A stretch of DNA of 20,074 nt. It comes from CAYFFV01 sp964342695 (GTDB lineage: Bacteria; Acidobacteriota; Vicinamibacteria; Vicinamibacterales; UBA8438). The stretch spans positions 1 through 20,074 of the forward strand of contig CAYFFV010000028.1 in the NCBI GenBank assembly GCA_964342695.1, written 5' to 3'. A model generated the notes under the pieces. That model had not been told where the DNA came from. It did not search any database and saw nothing but the letters and a program-made list of their open reading frames with translations. Position numbers and translations under genes: made by a program. This document shows, in pieces, positions 1-7,326 of this stretch (within the stretch, counting starts at the first letter, position 1; each line of letters starts with the position of its first letter).

Positions 1-597
1 TCCAGAAAGATCGCCTCCAACATCGGCTGCTTTTGTAAAAATACCGCCACCGACGCGCGCAAACAATGCTATCGAGGATGCTCCGAGTGAAAATCCAAAT
101 AATGCCTCTACTGCAAAAAGACCCTCTGTTCCAAGACCACCGAACAAGAAATACAGCGTCGCAACTCCAGACGTCCCGAGCGCGACCACGGTTAAACCCA
201 TAACAGAGCCACTCGAAAACGCGACACGGAGCGCGTCTGAGAGACTTTTGGTAGCCGCAAATGTTGTTCGTACAGCAGCACCCGTTGCCGTGCGCATGCC
301 GATCCAACCAGCAGTCGCCGAACAAAGAGCACCTACAAGAAAGCTGATCCCAGTCTGGAGAGCCGTCTGTGGCAAACCTAGAACTAAAATGATAAACATT
401 ACCGCAACAAAACCAGCCAAGACAGTGTACTCAGTGCGCAGAAACGCCATGGCACCAGATCTGATTAAAGCTGCGATGCGCTGCATCGTCTCAGTACCAG
501 GATCTCGATTGTTAATACTGCGAGCTAGGATAAAAGCGAAGAGGGCCGCTACTACAGGAGCACCCCAACCAAATACATAGAATAATTGCTGTTCCAT
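1..597 (-). CDS. hppA: Membrane-bound ion-translocating pyrophosphatase, N-terminal part (partial)
   Basis: The reading frame starts with ATG at 597 (reverse strand) and stays open for 199 codons to the window edge, so the stop and about two thirds of the protein are missing. I translated it by hand. It opens with hydrophobic helices separated by short loops, then shows the family blocks GAMAFLRTEY, VAFSSGSVMG and GASSIALFARVGGG, ending in TKAADVGGDLSG. That last block is the start of the pyrophosphate/Mg-binding site (family form DVGADLVGK; here Ala is Gly). Known role of the family: hydrolysis of cytoplasmic PPi drives H+ or Na+ out across the inner membrane. The residue that separates K+-dependent from K+-independent enzymes lies outside the window, so pump type cannot be told. 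An SD-like AGAGG sits 5 nt before the ATG. It follows uppP on the same strand after 129 nt that hold their own promoter candidate. Confidence 0.95.
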   Translation of the reverse strand, partial: MEQQLFYVFGWGAPVVAALFAFILARSINNRDPGTETMQRIAALIRSGAMAFLRTEYTVLAGFVAVMFIILVLGLPQTALQTGISFLVGALCSATAGWIGMRTATGAAVRTTFAATKSLSDALRVAFSSGSVMGLTVVALGTSGVATLYFLFGGLGTEGLFAVEALFGFSLGASSIALFARVGGGIFTKAADVGGDLSG

Positions 598-641
598 TCA
601 AACCTCTAGATCTGGACTGAACATAAACTTCAGAACGCGTC

Positions 642-671
642 AGCGTAACAACCCTGTTTTCTGACTGTCAA
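642..671 (-). promoter_or_regulatory. Candidate promoter for hppA
   Basis: On the reverse strand a perfect -35 TTGACA (666-671) is followed after 18 nt by TACGCT (642-647), which keeps only the T, A and final T of a -10. It lies 45 nt before the hppA start. The -35 is convincing and the -10 is weak, so this is a moderate call. Confidence 0.35.
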
Positions 672-678
672 GCCGTAA

Positions 679-703
679 TGGCATTTGTGCCAAAATTTTG
701 GCA
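679..703. promoter_or_regulatory. Palindromic operator candidate between uppP and hppA
   Basis: TGCCAAAATTTTGGCA at 688-703 is a perfect 16-bp palindrome. A further TGGCA at 679-683 forms a second inverted pair with TGCCA 688-692 (loop TTTG), giving three TGGCA/TGCCA half-sites in 25 bp. There is no T-run after it in the direction of uppP transcription, so it is not an intrinsic terminator. It lies just upstream of the candidate hppA -35, where an activator or repressor would bind. Function is inferred. Confidence 0.4.
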
Positions 704-726
704 GAAAGTTAGCTAAGTCAAAGACT

Positions 727-1539
727 CTATAAAACCCACAATAAAACACCTACAGACAACAAAACTCTGTAGCCAGCGAAAATATTAAGCGAATACGTTT
801 CAAGATAAAATATAAAGTACTTAACCGTTACATACCCGACAAGGGCTGACACAATACCTCCAACCAACATCATCGGAAGAACCGCTGAGAAAACCTCTTC
901 CTGAACCATCACAATTGCCCCTGAACGAACAGCTGCAGCAAGAATCGCCGGAATCCCCAGTAAGAATGCAAACCTTGCCGCCTTATCTCGACGAAGCCCA
1001 CAGAGCATCGCCACAGCGATTACCACTCCCGAACGAGAAACGCCAGGCACTAGAGCCGTTGCTTGAGCAATTCCCAGCAGTAATACTTCCCACAGCGAAA
1101 GCGCCGTTTCGTCGTATCTTTTAGTTCCTTTAAACTCAGCAAATATAATGAGGAAGGCACCAAGTGCCAACGTTACACCGACAACGGTTATCGACCGAAA
1201 AGATACCTCTACAAGATCAGCCCAGAGGAACCCAACCAATGCCACGGGAATGGTTCCAATTACAATATTCCGTAACAGAAATGCAGCCTTTGATGACTTG
1301 CCATTAACTAGTACTGAAGTCGCACGGCTCATCGCCAAAATATCACTTCGAAAATAGAATAAGACCGCTAATAACGTACCAACATGGCAGGCAACATCAA
1401 ACTCTAAGAAAATTTCTTCATTTCCCCATCCAAAAATTTCTCTCGCTAAAATAAGATGTGCGGAACTTGAAATGGGGAGAAACTCAGTCAGCCCTTGTAT
1501 GACCCCAAGAAGCGCCGCTTCCAGAAGGGTCACCGCCAA
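727..1539 (-). CDS. uppP: Undecaprenyl-diphosphate phosphatase (BacA/UppP)
   Basis: This integral membrane enzyme removes a phosphate from undecaprenyl diphosphate so that the lipid carrier can return to peptidoglycan and O-antigen synthesis. At 270 aa it has the usual length. Motif 1 is GLTEFLPISSSAH at residues 16-28 (Glu19 and His28 are the expected catalytic residues). Motif 2 is PGVSRSG at 165-171 with Arg169. The rest is hydrophobic helices. The outermost start is TTG at 1539. A GTG two codons later (1531-1533) is the better candidate, because TAGG lies 6 nt before it while the TTG has no spaced SD. The gene begins 21 nt after secF and is probably co-transcribed with the secDF block. 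UppP activity confers bacitracin tolerance when overproduced in other bacteria. No oddities were seen in the motifs. Confidence 0.95.
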   Translation of the reverse strand: MAVTLLEAALLGVIQGLTEFLPISSSAHLILAREIFGWGNEEIFLEFDVACHVGTLLAVLFYFRSDILAMSRATSVLVNGKSSKAAFLLRNIVIGTIPVALVGFLWADLVEVSFRSITVVGVTLALGAFLIIFAEFKGTKRYDETALSLWEVLLLGIAQATALVPGVSRSGVVIAVAMLCGLRRDKAARFAFLLGIPAILAAAVRSGAIVMVQEEVFSAVLPMMLVGGIVSALVGYVTVKYFIFYLETYSLNIFAGYRVLLSVGVLLWVL

Positions 1540-1560
1540 CCTACAACGCAGGTAAAAAAC

Positions 1561-2553
1561 TTAGGAAGCATTGGCCTTTCGAGTGCGACGTTTCGACTTG
1601 GGCTGCACCTTTGAACCTTTTTGAGCTAACGGAATTGACTGATTACGATTATTTCGCCCTTGCGTTATAAAAATGGCAATCGAAGCGGCGATAAAGATGG
1701 TTGAATAGGTCCCACTAATTACTCCGACAATCATTGTAAATGCGAATCCCTTGAGCACCTCTCCCCCGAAAATGTATAGAGCAAAAACGGCGAATCCAGT
1801 CGTGCCAGATGTGATTAAAGTTCTGGCAAGAGTCTGATTAATACTTGTATTTACAAGTTCATCAAACCTGTCTCGTCGCATCCTCCTAAGGTTCTCTCGA
1901 ACTCGATCAAACACAACGATAGAATCATTAACTGAATACCCTGTTATCGTTAGCATCGCGGCGACCACGTTGAGAGACAATTCGTAGCCAAAAAACATCA
2001 ACATCGACACCGTCACGAAAATATCGTGTGCAACCGCTACAATGGCACCGATACCGAAACTAAATCTAAACCGAAGCCCGATATAAACGAGAATACCAAG
2101 CATCGCAAAAACAAAGGCCTGAATCCCTCGTTGACGAAGCTCTTGACCGATAACCGGACCTACAAGTTCCTGACTGACAACCTCAAAATCTGTCATTCCA
2201 CTCTCGTTTAGCGCAGTGCGAACGGCGAGAGCGCCATCTTCCAGGCTTGTTCCAACCTCTGGACCGGTCTGGGGCAACCGAACCATTATCTGGTTGGCAT
2301 CGATACCACCATACTGTTGAACAATTTTTTCACCTTCCACCGAAATTAGAGCTTCGCGTACGGTGTCCTCACTTGTAGAACCAGAAAATTCAAGGACTAC
2401 TAAAGTGCCACCAGAAAAATCGATCCCTAATGGCAAACCACCGCGGGTCACCAAAACGGCAACACCAGCAATAATTAGCCCAAGCGACAGGGTCAGTGCC
2501 TGCCACCGCCACGCAAGAAAATTAAAATTTGGTTGCTTTTGAAAAAGCGACAC
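1561..2553 (-). CDS. secF: Protein translocase subunit SecF
   Basis: SecF pairs with SecD in the inner membrane and uses the proton-motive force to pull exported proteins out of the SecYEG channel. The 330 residues show TM1 (about 17-37), the LGIDFSGG block (42-49), a periplasmic domain, and then a five-helix bundle. The bundle carries TGYSVNDSIVVFDRVRENLRR from about residue 204, with Asp210 and Asp216 in the conserved proton-relay neighbourhood of the family. The C-terminal 25 residues are strongly basic and presumably cytoplasmic. The start is GTG at 2553, with AAGGG about 12 nt upstream. It follows secD by 32 nt and precedes uppP by 21 nt. The family assignment is secure; the mechanism is known from E. 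coli and Thermus. Confidence 0.97.
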   Translation of the reverse strand: MSLFQKQPNFNFLAWRWQALTLSLGLIIAGVAVLVTRGGLPLGIDFSGGTLVVLEFSGSTSEDTVREALISVEGEKIVQQYGGIDANQIMVRLPQTGPEVGTSLEDGALAVRTALNESGMTDFEVVSQELVGPVIGQELRQRGIQAFVFAMLGILVYIGLRFRFSFGIGAIVAVAHDIFVTVSMLMFFGYELSLNVVAAMLTITGYSVNDSIVVFDRVRENLRRMRRDRFDELVNTSINQTLARTLITSGTTGFAVFALYIFGGEVLKGFAFTMIVGVISGTYSTIFIAASIAIFITQGRNNRNQSIPLAQKGSKVQPKSKRRTRKANAS

Positions 2554-2585
2554 CGGTTATTAGTCCCTTATCCTTAATCTAATGT

Positions 2586-4154
2586 TCATATACTCAATGT
2601 GTTAACCCGCCTTCGAGACAACAGAGTCTCAAAGATAGTGCGAGATACGAACATAGCTGTAAAAACGTTTGAAATCAGTCCGATCGCAAGAGTAGTCGCA
2701 AAACCTCGAATAGGACCGGACCCGAATTGAAACAAAAACGCTGCGGCAATTAGAGAAGCAACATGGGTGTCAAGAATTGTAAGTAGTACTCGGTCAAAAC
2801 CTGACGCAACAGCAGCTCGAACCCCTTTTTCCGACCTTAATTCTTCTTTAATTCTCTCAAATATAAGGACGTTAGAATCAACACCTATTCCAATCGTGAG
2901 AATCAGTCCGGCAATTCCTGGCAATGTTAAAACAGCATCAACATACGCCATAAAACCCATTAAAATAAGAAGATTCATCGCCACCGCAACAACTGCGTTA
3001 ATGCCGGATAACCTGTAATAAGCCAACATGAAAATAGCAACAGCTAAAAGACCAGCAACAGAAGCCGCCACACCCGCTTCTATCGAATCTGCACCCAAGG
3101 TAGGTCCAACGGTCCGTTCTTCCAAATATGTTAGCGAAGCAGGTAATGCCCCGGATCTTAATACCAAAGATAGATCTGCTGCTTCTTGCTGTGAAAAATT
3201 CCCCGTAATACGTCCCTCATCTGTAATACGACTCTGAATAGTAGGGGCAGTCTGGACCCGCCCATCTAAAATCACTGCTAAACTTCGACCGATATTATTG
3301 CCTGTCACATCTCCAAACTTACGTGCGCCATCGCGATTAAAGGAAAAACTCACTGCCGGCTGATTAAATTCATCTAGAGAGGCTCGTGCATTTCGTAGAT
3401 CGCGCCCCGTAACCGCAGCTACTCTGCGCACAAGATAATAGCTAGTCCCTATCGAAGCGCTGGAGTTTAGAGAATCAGAAATGCCCGAAACGATCTCCAT
3501 GTCTGGCGGAGTCACCCCGCTTCTAGTTGCCAACAGATCCTCTCTTGACCCAGCAGGACCATCTTCGACAATCTTTAGTTCTAGCAGTGCAGTATTTCTG
3601 ATAATTTCTTTCGCACGATCAACATCAGAAACTCCTGGCAATTGCACTAAAATCTGGTCACCACCTACCCCGTAGGGTGCCACGATCGGCTCTGCGACCC
3701 CAAGTTCATTCACTCGTCTTTCGATAGTTTGCAACGCCTGTCGTACAGACTCATCCCGATACGTCGACTCAACTGGCGCACGCATCACATAGTTATAAAC
3801 ACCTGGCGATCCTGTTTGTCGATCGTAATTCGCAGACAGTTGATCCTCTGCCGTCTGGCGAAACTCCGCGTCACGATCCTGAGGAACACCCTCTATGCGG
3901 ATAGTTGTCGAATCCGCTGCTGTCAACGAAGTAACGACGATACCCTGCAGATCTAACTGTTCGCGTAACTGTTCACCTGCTGTCTCAGTCTCCACTCGAA
4001 GGGCATCATCAGTTTGAACTCGAAGGACCATGTGCACACCGCCTTCGAGATCCAATCCCAATCGGATCTTCTCTTGCGGCGGGTAAAGTGCAAGCACCGA
4101 CAAAACGGTAACCCCAATTACCGCAAGCACCTTCCATTGAATGTTCTTACTCAT
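2586..4154 (-). CDS. secD: Protein translocase subunit SecD
   Basis: The larger partner of SecF; its periplasmic P1 domain grips emerging substrates. The 522-aa protein has TM1 at about residues 8-24, then LGLDLEGG (32-39), a long periplasmic region (about 40-355), and a C-terminal bundle. The bundle includes LTLPGIAGLILTIGIGVDSN followed by VLIFERIKEE; the Asp at about 426 matches the conserved Asp of the transmembrane proton path. ATG at 4154 is the natural start, since the basic N-terminus and TM1 follow at once. It is 10 nt behind yajC and 32 nt ahead of secF, the standard order. Length and motifs are typical, and I see no frameshift. Confidence 0.97.
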   Translation of the reverse strand: MSKNIQWKVLAVIGVTVLSVLALYPPQEKIRLGLDLEGGVHMVLRVQTDDALRVETETAGEQLREQLDLQGIVVTSLTAADSTTIRIEGVPQDRDAEFRQTAEDQLSANYDRQTGSPGVYNYVMRAPVESTYRDESVRQALQTIERRVNELGVAEPIVAPYGVGGDQILVQLPGVSDVDRAKEIIRNTALLELKIVEDGPAGSREDLLATRSGVTPPDMEIVSGISDSLNSSASIGTSYYLVRRVAAVTGRDLRNARASLDEFNQPAVSFSFNRDGARKFGDVTGNNIGRSLAVILDGRVQTAPTIQSRITDEGRITGNFSQQEAADLSLVLRSGALPASLTYLEERTVGPTLGADSIEAGVAASVAGLLAVAIFMLAYYRLSGINAVVAVAMNLLILMGFMAYVDAVLTLPGIAGLILTIGIGVDSNVLIFERIKEELRSEKGVRAAVASGFDRVLLTILDTHVASLIAAAFLFQFGSGPIRGFATTLAIGLISNVFTAMFVSRTIFETLLSRRRVNTLSI

Positions 4155-4164
4155 TGTCTTAAAC

Positions 4165-4512
4165 CTATGTATTGGGGGAGTCAGCCACTACTGGATCTTG
4201 GCCTTGATACCCACCAACGGAAGCTCTTGATACTTCAATGCGTACTTTGTCAGCAACTTGAATATGAACAGAACGCTCTCCAAGTTTTGCAATGACCCCA
4301 TAGATTCCACTCGTCGTAACCACCTTGTCCCCAACCTTTAGAGCAGCCTGAAATTCTTGAACTTTCTGTTGGCGCCTTCGCATAGGCAGGAGAATGATGA
4401 AATAAAAAATTACCAAGATTAAAACAAAGGGCATTAGCGAAACCAAGAAGGACGGTTGAGAGCCCTGCGGCTGAGCCATTGCAAACAATGTTGATACTTG
4501 ATCTAAACCCAT
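4165..4512 (-). CDS. yajC: Preprotein translocase subunit YajC
   Basis: A 115-aa single-pass membrane protein that associates with SecDF. The hydrophobic segment at about residues 22-43 (FLVSLMPFVLILVIFYFIIL) is followed by the family block LPMRRRQQKVQEF. A small cytoplasmic beta-domain comes next, with KVGDKVVTTSGIYGVIAKL. The start is ATG at 4512; TATACT directly abuts it, which looks like an A/T-rich accident, not an SD. It lies 25 nt after tgt and 10 nt before secD. The tgt-yajC-secD-secF order is widespread in diderm bacteria and supports the call. Its precise function in translocation is not settled in the literature. Confidence 0.95.
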   Translation of the reverse strand: MGLDQVSTLFAMAQPQGSQPSFLVSLMPFVLILVIFYFIILLPMRRRQQKVQEFQAALKVGDKVVTTSGIYGVIAKLGERSVHIQVADKVRIEVSRASVGGYQGQDPVVADSPNT

Positions 4513-4537
4513 AGTATAAAAATTCTTTTAGAACGCA

Positions 4538-5689
4538 CTAAAGTTCGGAAAAATACTTCTCACGAAAGCTCTGTCTGAATTTTTCAAACGAGCCAAACGC
4601 TATAGCCTCACCAATCCGTCTCATGGTGTCAAGGTAAAAGTGAAGGTTATGTAAGGTGTTTAGAGTCGCTGCAGTCATTTCATTCGCAATAAACAGGTGC
4701 CGCAAATAGGCTCTCGTAAAATTCTGGCAAGTGTAACAATTGCATTCAACATCAGGAGGGGTTTCATCTTTAAAATACTGTGCTCTTTTGATGTTGATGG
4801 GGCCCATCGATGTGAAAAGTTGTCCGTTACGAGCATTTCGAGTCGGCAAGACACAATCAAAAAGATCGATTCCACAGTGGACCATTTCAACTAAATCATC
4901 TGGCTTCCCTACACCCATGAGATAGCGAGGCGCTTTAACAGGAAGAAAAGGGACCGCTTGACCCACCAACTCCCTCATCAGATTTGTGGGTTCTCCAACA
5001 CTCAATCCGCCGAGAGCATATCCCTCAAATCCAGTCTCAAGCGTTGCTTCAAGACTTTCCTTTCGCAAATGCGGATAGACACCACCTTGGATGATTCCAA
5101 ACTGAACCTGTTCACGATTTGTCATCATCTGTCTGTTCGCGCCAGACTTAATTTCAAGAAACCTCGACCGTGAACGACGTCCCCACCGAACGGTTAATTC
5201 CATGGACTCTCGTGCTTTATTCTCTGAAACGGGATACGGCGTACATTCATCAAATGCCATTGCGATGTCCGCTCCTAATTGGGCTTGTATTTCAACCGAC
5301 TTTTCAGGCGACAACAGATGCTCTGATCCATCAAGATGAGAACGGAAACAGGCTCCTTCTTCGCTGATAGTACGTTTTTTATCCAAGCTGAAAACTTGAA
5401 AACCTCCACTATCAGTCAACATCGGACGAGACCAACCAATGAAATCATGCAAGCCTCCTTTTTCTGCGATGAGGTCACTACCTGGTCTGAGATATAGATG
5501 ATAAGTGTTGGCAAGTAGAAGCTGGGTTCCAATTTCTAGCAGATCACGATGTATCAATCCCTTAACGGCACCACTCGTTCCGACTGGCATAAACGCTGGT
5601 GTCCTGACGACACCGTGAGCAGTATTAAGTTCACCAGAGCGGGCACGTCCATCAATGTGGTTTAGACGAAATTCGAATGATTCTGGCAT
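4538..5689 (-). CDS. tgt: tRNA-guanine transglycosylase (queuosine)
   Basis: It exchanges the wobble guanine-34 of GUN-anticodon tRNAs for preQ1 on the way to queuosine. The 383-aa length is typical. Visible sites are LTDSGGFQ (general base Asp93), AFDECTPY (about 145-152), GGLSVGE (227-233), and LFDCVLPTR with the nucleophile Asp278. The zinc site is Cys316, Cys318 and Cys321 (CNCYTC) with His347. All catalytic and metal ligands are present, which argues for the bacterial preQ1 enzyme. The start is ATG at 5689, with no clear SD. It heads the leftward tgt-yajC-secDF block and is divergent from ddl. Its usual partner queA is not adjacent here. Confidence 0.96.
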   Translation of the reverse strand: MPESFEFRLNHIDGRARSGELNTAHGVVRTPAFMPVGTSGAVKGLIHRDLLEIGTQLLLANTYHLYLRPGSDLIAEKGGLHDFIGWSRPMLTDSGGFQVFSLDKKRTISEEGACFRSHLDGSEHLLSPEKSVEIQAQLGADIAMAFDECTPYPVSENKARESMELTVRWGRRSRSRFLEIKSGANRQMMTNREQVQFGIIQGGVYPHLRKESLEATLETGFEGYALGGLSVGEPTNLMRELVGQAVPFLPVKAPRYLMGVGKPDDLVEMVHCGIDLFDCVLPTRNARNGQLFTSMGPINIKRAQYFKDETPPDVECNCYTCQNFTRAYLRHLFIANEMTAATLNTLHNLHFYLDTMRRIGEAIAFGSFEKFRQSFREKYFSEL

Positions 5690-5702
5690 TTAGTTATACT
5701 AA

Positions 5703-5711
5703 TGCTATATT
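5703..5711 (+). promoter_or_regulatory. Candidate extended -10 promoter for ddl
   Basis: TGCTATATT (TG at 5703-5704, hexamer TATATT 5706-5711) resembles an extended -10. Transcription would begin near 5718, downstream of the ATG at 5702 but upstream of the GTG at 5759, which supports the later start for ddl. No good -35 was seen. Confidence 0.3.
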
Positions 5712-5758
5712 TCCTACCAGATTTCCATATCAACCTAAATAAAAATGTGGGTGTCGTG

Positions 5759-6928
5759 GTGAAACGATTACGAGTGGGCGTGATTTACGGTGGCCGATCA
5801 GGGGAACATGAAGTGTCTCTTGCTTCCGCTGCCGCAATCTTCACACATCTTGATCCGGATCGTTATGAATTAATTCCTATATGTATAAACAAAGATGGCT
5901 CGTGGTCTCTGGTGGACAAACCACCCTCAAGCATTTCTGCCGCAGAAATTATCGAAAAGTCAAAGTTGCTATCGCCAAGTTCTAGCGCGCAAAGTGGATG
6001 GAGTCGGAGTATTCACTTTCTGGCCTCTCCAGGTGAATCACAGCTCTTAACTGTTCAACCTCAAAAAAATTTGAGAGAAGAGAACTATAGAGCCACCATT
6101 GACGCACATGGTATTGACGTCTGCTTTCCTGTGGTCCATGGACCATTTGGTGAAGACGGCACCCTGCAAGGTCTTTTTGAACTCGCAAATGTAGCCTACG
6201 TCGGCTCCGGAGTGCTCGGATCGGCAGTAAGCATGGACAAGGCAATAGCAAAATCACTCTTCGCAACAAACGGACTACCCATCGTTAAACACAAAGTAAT
6301 GATTTCAACTGAATGGAAAAACGATCGAGTTAATTTGCTGAAAGAAATCGAGAAATCTTTGCGGTATCCAATATTTACAAAACCAGCAAATCTAGGTTCA
6401 AGCGTAGGGATTTCAAAAGCAACTGATACAGACAGTTTGATTGAAGGAATCGAACTAGCCGGCAGATATGATCACAAAATAGTCATTGAAGAAGCCGTGG
6501 TAAATGCTCGGGAATTCGAATGCGGGGTGATAGGAAATGAACAACCTGAAACTTCAGTTGTTGGTGAAGTTATTCCCACTCGAGACTTTTACGATTATGA
6601 AGCAAAATACTTAGACGACAGTTCGGTAATCGTGATTCCTGCCTCTTTGGATGTAGAGAAGATTAAGCAAGTCCAATCAATGGCACGGGAAGGATTTCGA
6701 ACGGTCGATGCAAATGGTATGGCACGTGTTGATTTTCTGATGAATCCAGAAACAAAAGATCTTTATATCAATGAGATAAATACAATTCCTGGTTTCACTA
6801 ACATTAGTATGTTCACAAAGCTTTGGGAAAAATCAGGATTACAGTATTCAAAATTACTGGACCGATTAATAGAATTAGCTTTAGAGCGTCATACACTTAA
6901 ACAAACCCATCTCGACCATCTAGTTTGA
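5759..6928 (+). CDS. ddl: D-alanine--D-alanine ligase
   Basis: An ATP-grasp enzyme that joins two D-Ala molecules for the peptidoglycan stem peptide. Family blocks appear in order: GVIYGGRSGEHEVSL at the N-terminus, VVHGPFGEDGTLQG, GSGVLGSAVSMDK, FTKPANLGSSVGISK (ATP grip), DYEAKY in the omega loop, and ARVDFLMN then INEINTIPGFT (metal ligands and P-loop-like end). The Tyr-containing omega loop is the D-Ala-D-Ala type, unlike the VanA-type D-Ala-D-Lac ligases. I prefer GTG 5759, which gives a 389-aa protein beginning VKRLRVGVIYGG, as family members usually begin. An in-frame ATG at 5702 would add 19 residues unlike the family, leave only 12 nt to the divergent tgt, and lie upstream of the likely transcript start. 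A segment at about residues 70-115 is longer than in E. coli DdlB, as is common in other phyla. Confidence 0.95.
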   Translation: MKRLRVGVIYGGRSGEHEVSLASAAAIFTHLDPDRYELIPICINKDGSWSLVDKPPSSISAAEIIEKSKLLSPSSSAQSGWSRSIHFLASPGESQLLTVQPQKNLREENYRATIDAHGIDVCFPVVHGPFGEDGTLQGLFELANVAYVGSGVLGSAVSMDKAIAKSLFATNGLPIVKHKVMISTEWKNDRVNLLKEIEKSLRYPIFTKPANLGSSVGISKATDTDSLIEGIELAGRYDHKIVIEEAVVNAREFECGVIGNEQPETSVVGEVIPTRDFYDYEAKYLDDSSVIVIPASLDVEKIKQVQSMAREGFRTVDANGMARVDFLMNPETKDLYINEINTIPGFTNISMFTKLWEKSGLQYSKLLDRLIELALERHTLKQTHLDHLV

Positions 6929-7042
6929 AACATACCGATCGGCGGTCTCTTAAAATGCACAATTTGGCAAATATTTTCTCTCTTTTTGATTGTGATCTTA
7001 TTTTCACAACATAAATTTTTTGACTTTCTATCAATTTTGTGC

Positions 7043-7070
7043 TTGACACACATATTTTCTCATCGATAAT
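7043..7070 (+). promoter_or_regulatory. Strong sigma-70-type promoter for the lysine-repeat gene
   Basis: A perfect -35 TTGACA (7043-7048) is followed after 16 nt by GATAAT (7065-7070), five of six to the -10 consensus. The predicted start is near 7077, leaving an 85-90 nt leader before the ATG at 7166. This is the closest match to consensus that I found in the window. Confidence 0.75.
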
Positions 7071-7077
7071 CTACATA

Positions 7078-7165
7078 TAGTATGAGGGTGGTCGGCTCAG
7101 CCCACCTGTTGTGATGTGTAATTTCTAGAACTAAGCTGAGCAGCCACATTCTCCAAGGAGGAAGC
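7078..7165 (+). promoter_or_regulatory. Structured 5' leader with competing stems
   Basis: Two stems that cannot coexist can be drawn. The local one pairs GGTGG (7087-7091) with CCACC (7102-7106). The long-range one pairs GCTCAGC (7095-7101) with GCTGAGC (7135-7141); its arms lie inside and beyond the first stem. A full Shine-Dalgarno AAGGAGG (7155-7161) comes after, 4 nt before the ATG. This could be a cis-regulatory leader, but no known riboswitch class is recognised and chance pairing is possible. Confidence 0.3.
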
Positions 7166-7273
7166 ATGGCAAAGAAGAAAGCTGCAAAGAAGAAAGCTGC
7201 CAAGAAGAAAGCTACAAAGAAGAAGGTTGCTAAGAAGAAAGTAGCAAAGAAAAAGGGTGCAAAGAAGCGCTAA
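7166..7273 (+). CDS. Lysine-rich pentapeptide-repeat mini-protein (histone H1 tail-like)
   Basis: A 35-codon gene beginning MAKKKAAKKK and ending GAKKR. It is made of seven five-residue units of the form (A/V/G)(A/T)KKK, with 20 Lys, 1 Arg, 9 Ala and no acidic residue, for a net charge of about +21. It resembles the tails of bacterial histone H1-like/AlgP proteins and eukaryotic H1 C-termini, so binding of nucleic acid (DNA compaction or RNA) is likely but inferred; no folded domain is present. The call as a real gene rests on AAGGAGG ending 4 nt before the ATG, a near-consensus promoter and a strong terminator 17 nt after the stop. It stands alone between ddl and a divergently oriented, convergent-ending lipoprotein gene. 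Codons are almost all AAG/AAA, with AAG favoured. Alternatives: a ribosome-associated or polyanion-binding peptide. Confidence 0.82.
   Translation: MAKKKAAKKKAAKKKATKKKVAKKKVAKKKGAKKR
7169..7270 (+). repeat. 15-nt coding tandem repeat, 7 units
   Basis: Unit GCAAAGAAGAAAGCT. The first two copies (7169-7183, 7184-7198) are identical and the third differs at one base. Later ones drift mainly at third positions or by Ala-to-Thr/Val/Gly changes, and the last is cut to 12 nt. The array lies wholly inside the lysine-repeat gene, so copy number changes would lengthen or shorten the protein by five residues without a frameshift. Confidence 0.85.
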
Positions 7274-7290
7274 CTCAGGTTAACTACCTG

Positions 7291-7326
7291 AAAAAGGGGG
7301 CTTTTATTAGCCCCCTTTTTTCTTTT
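7291..7326. terminator. Bidirectional intrinsic terminator
   Basis: A 12-bp stem pairs AAAAAGGGGGCT (7291-7302) with AGCCCCCTTTTT (7309-7320) around a six-base loop. A long T tract continues on the right. On the plus strand it ends the lysine-repeat gene; on the minus strand the mirrored T5 can end the HEAT/cyclophilin gene, whose stop is at 7327. A small hairpin TCAGGT/ACCTGA (7275-7291) precedes it. Confidence 0.88.

Larger units (their letters stand above)
6929..7165. other. Non-coding spacer between ddl and the lysine-repeat gene
   Basis: This 237-nt A/T-rich spacer holds no plausible gene beyond the elements listed separately. A weak inverted repeat TTGTGA-N8-TCACAA (6990-7009) followed by a T-rich stretch could end ddl transcription. 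The right half holds the promoter and leader of the lysine-repeat gene. Confidence 0.6.

Noticed and set aside
248..580. Open frame of 110 codons on the plus strand
   Set aside because: It lies antisense to the clearly conserved hppA coding sequence and its product is an Arg/Ala/Pro-rich shadow without domain features.
5702..5758. ATG 5702 as ddl start
   Set aside because: It adds 19 residues unlike the family, leaves 12 nt to the divergent tgt, and precedes the likely transcription start; GTG 5759 gives the expected N-terminus.
6990..7009. CRP-like site TTGTGA-N8-TCACAA
   Set aside because: CRP sites need a 6-nt spacer between TGTGA and TCACA; here it is 8. At most it is a weak hairpin after ddl.
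7169..7270. CRISPR or VNTR-type non-coding array
   Set aside because: The 15-nt units have no spacers, keep the reading frame and follow a perfect ribosome-binding site, so they are coding.
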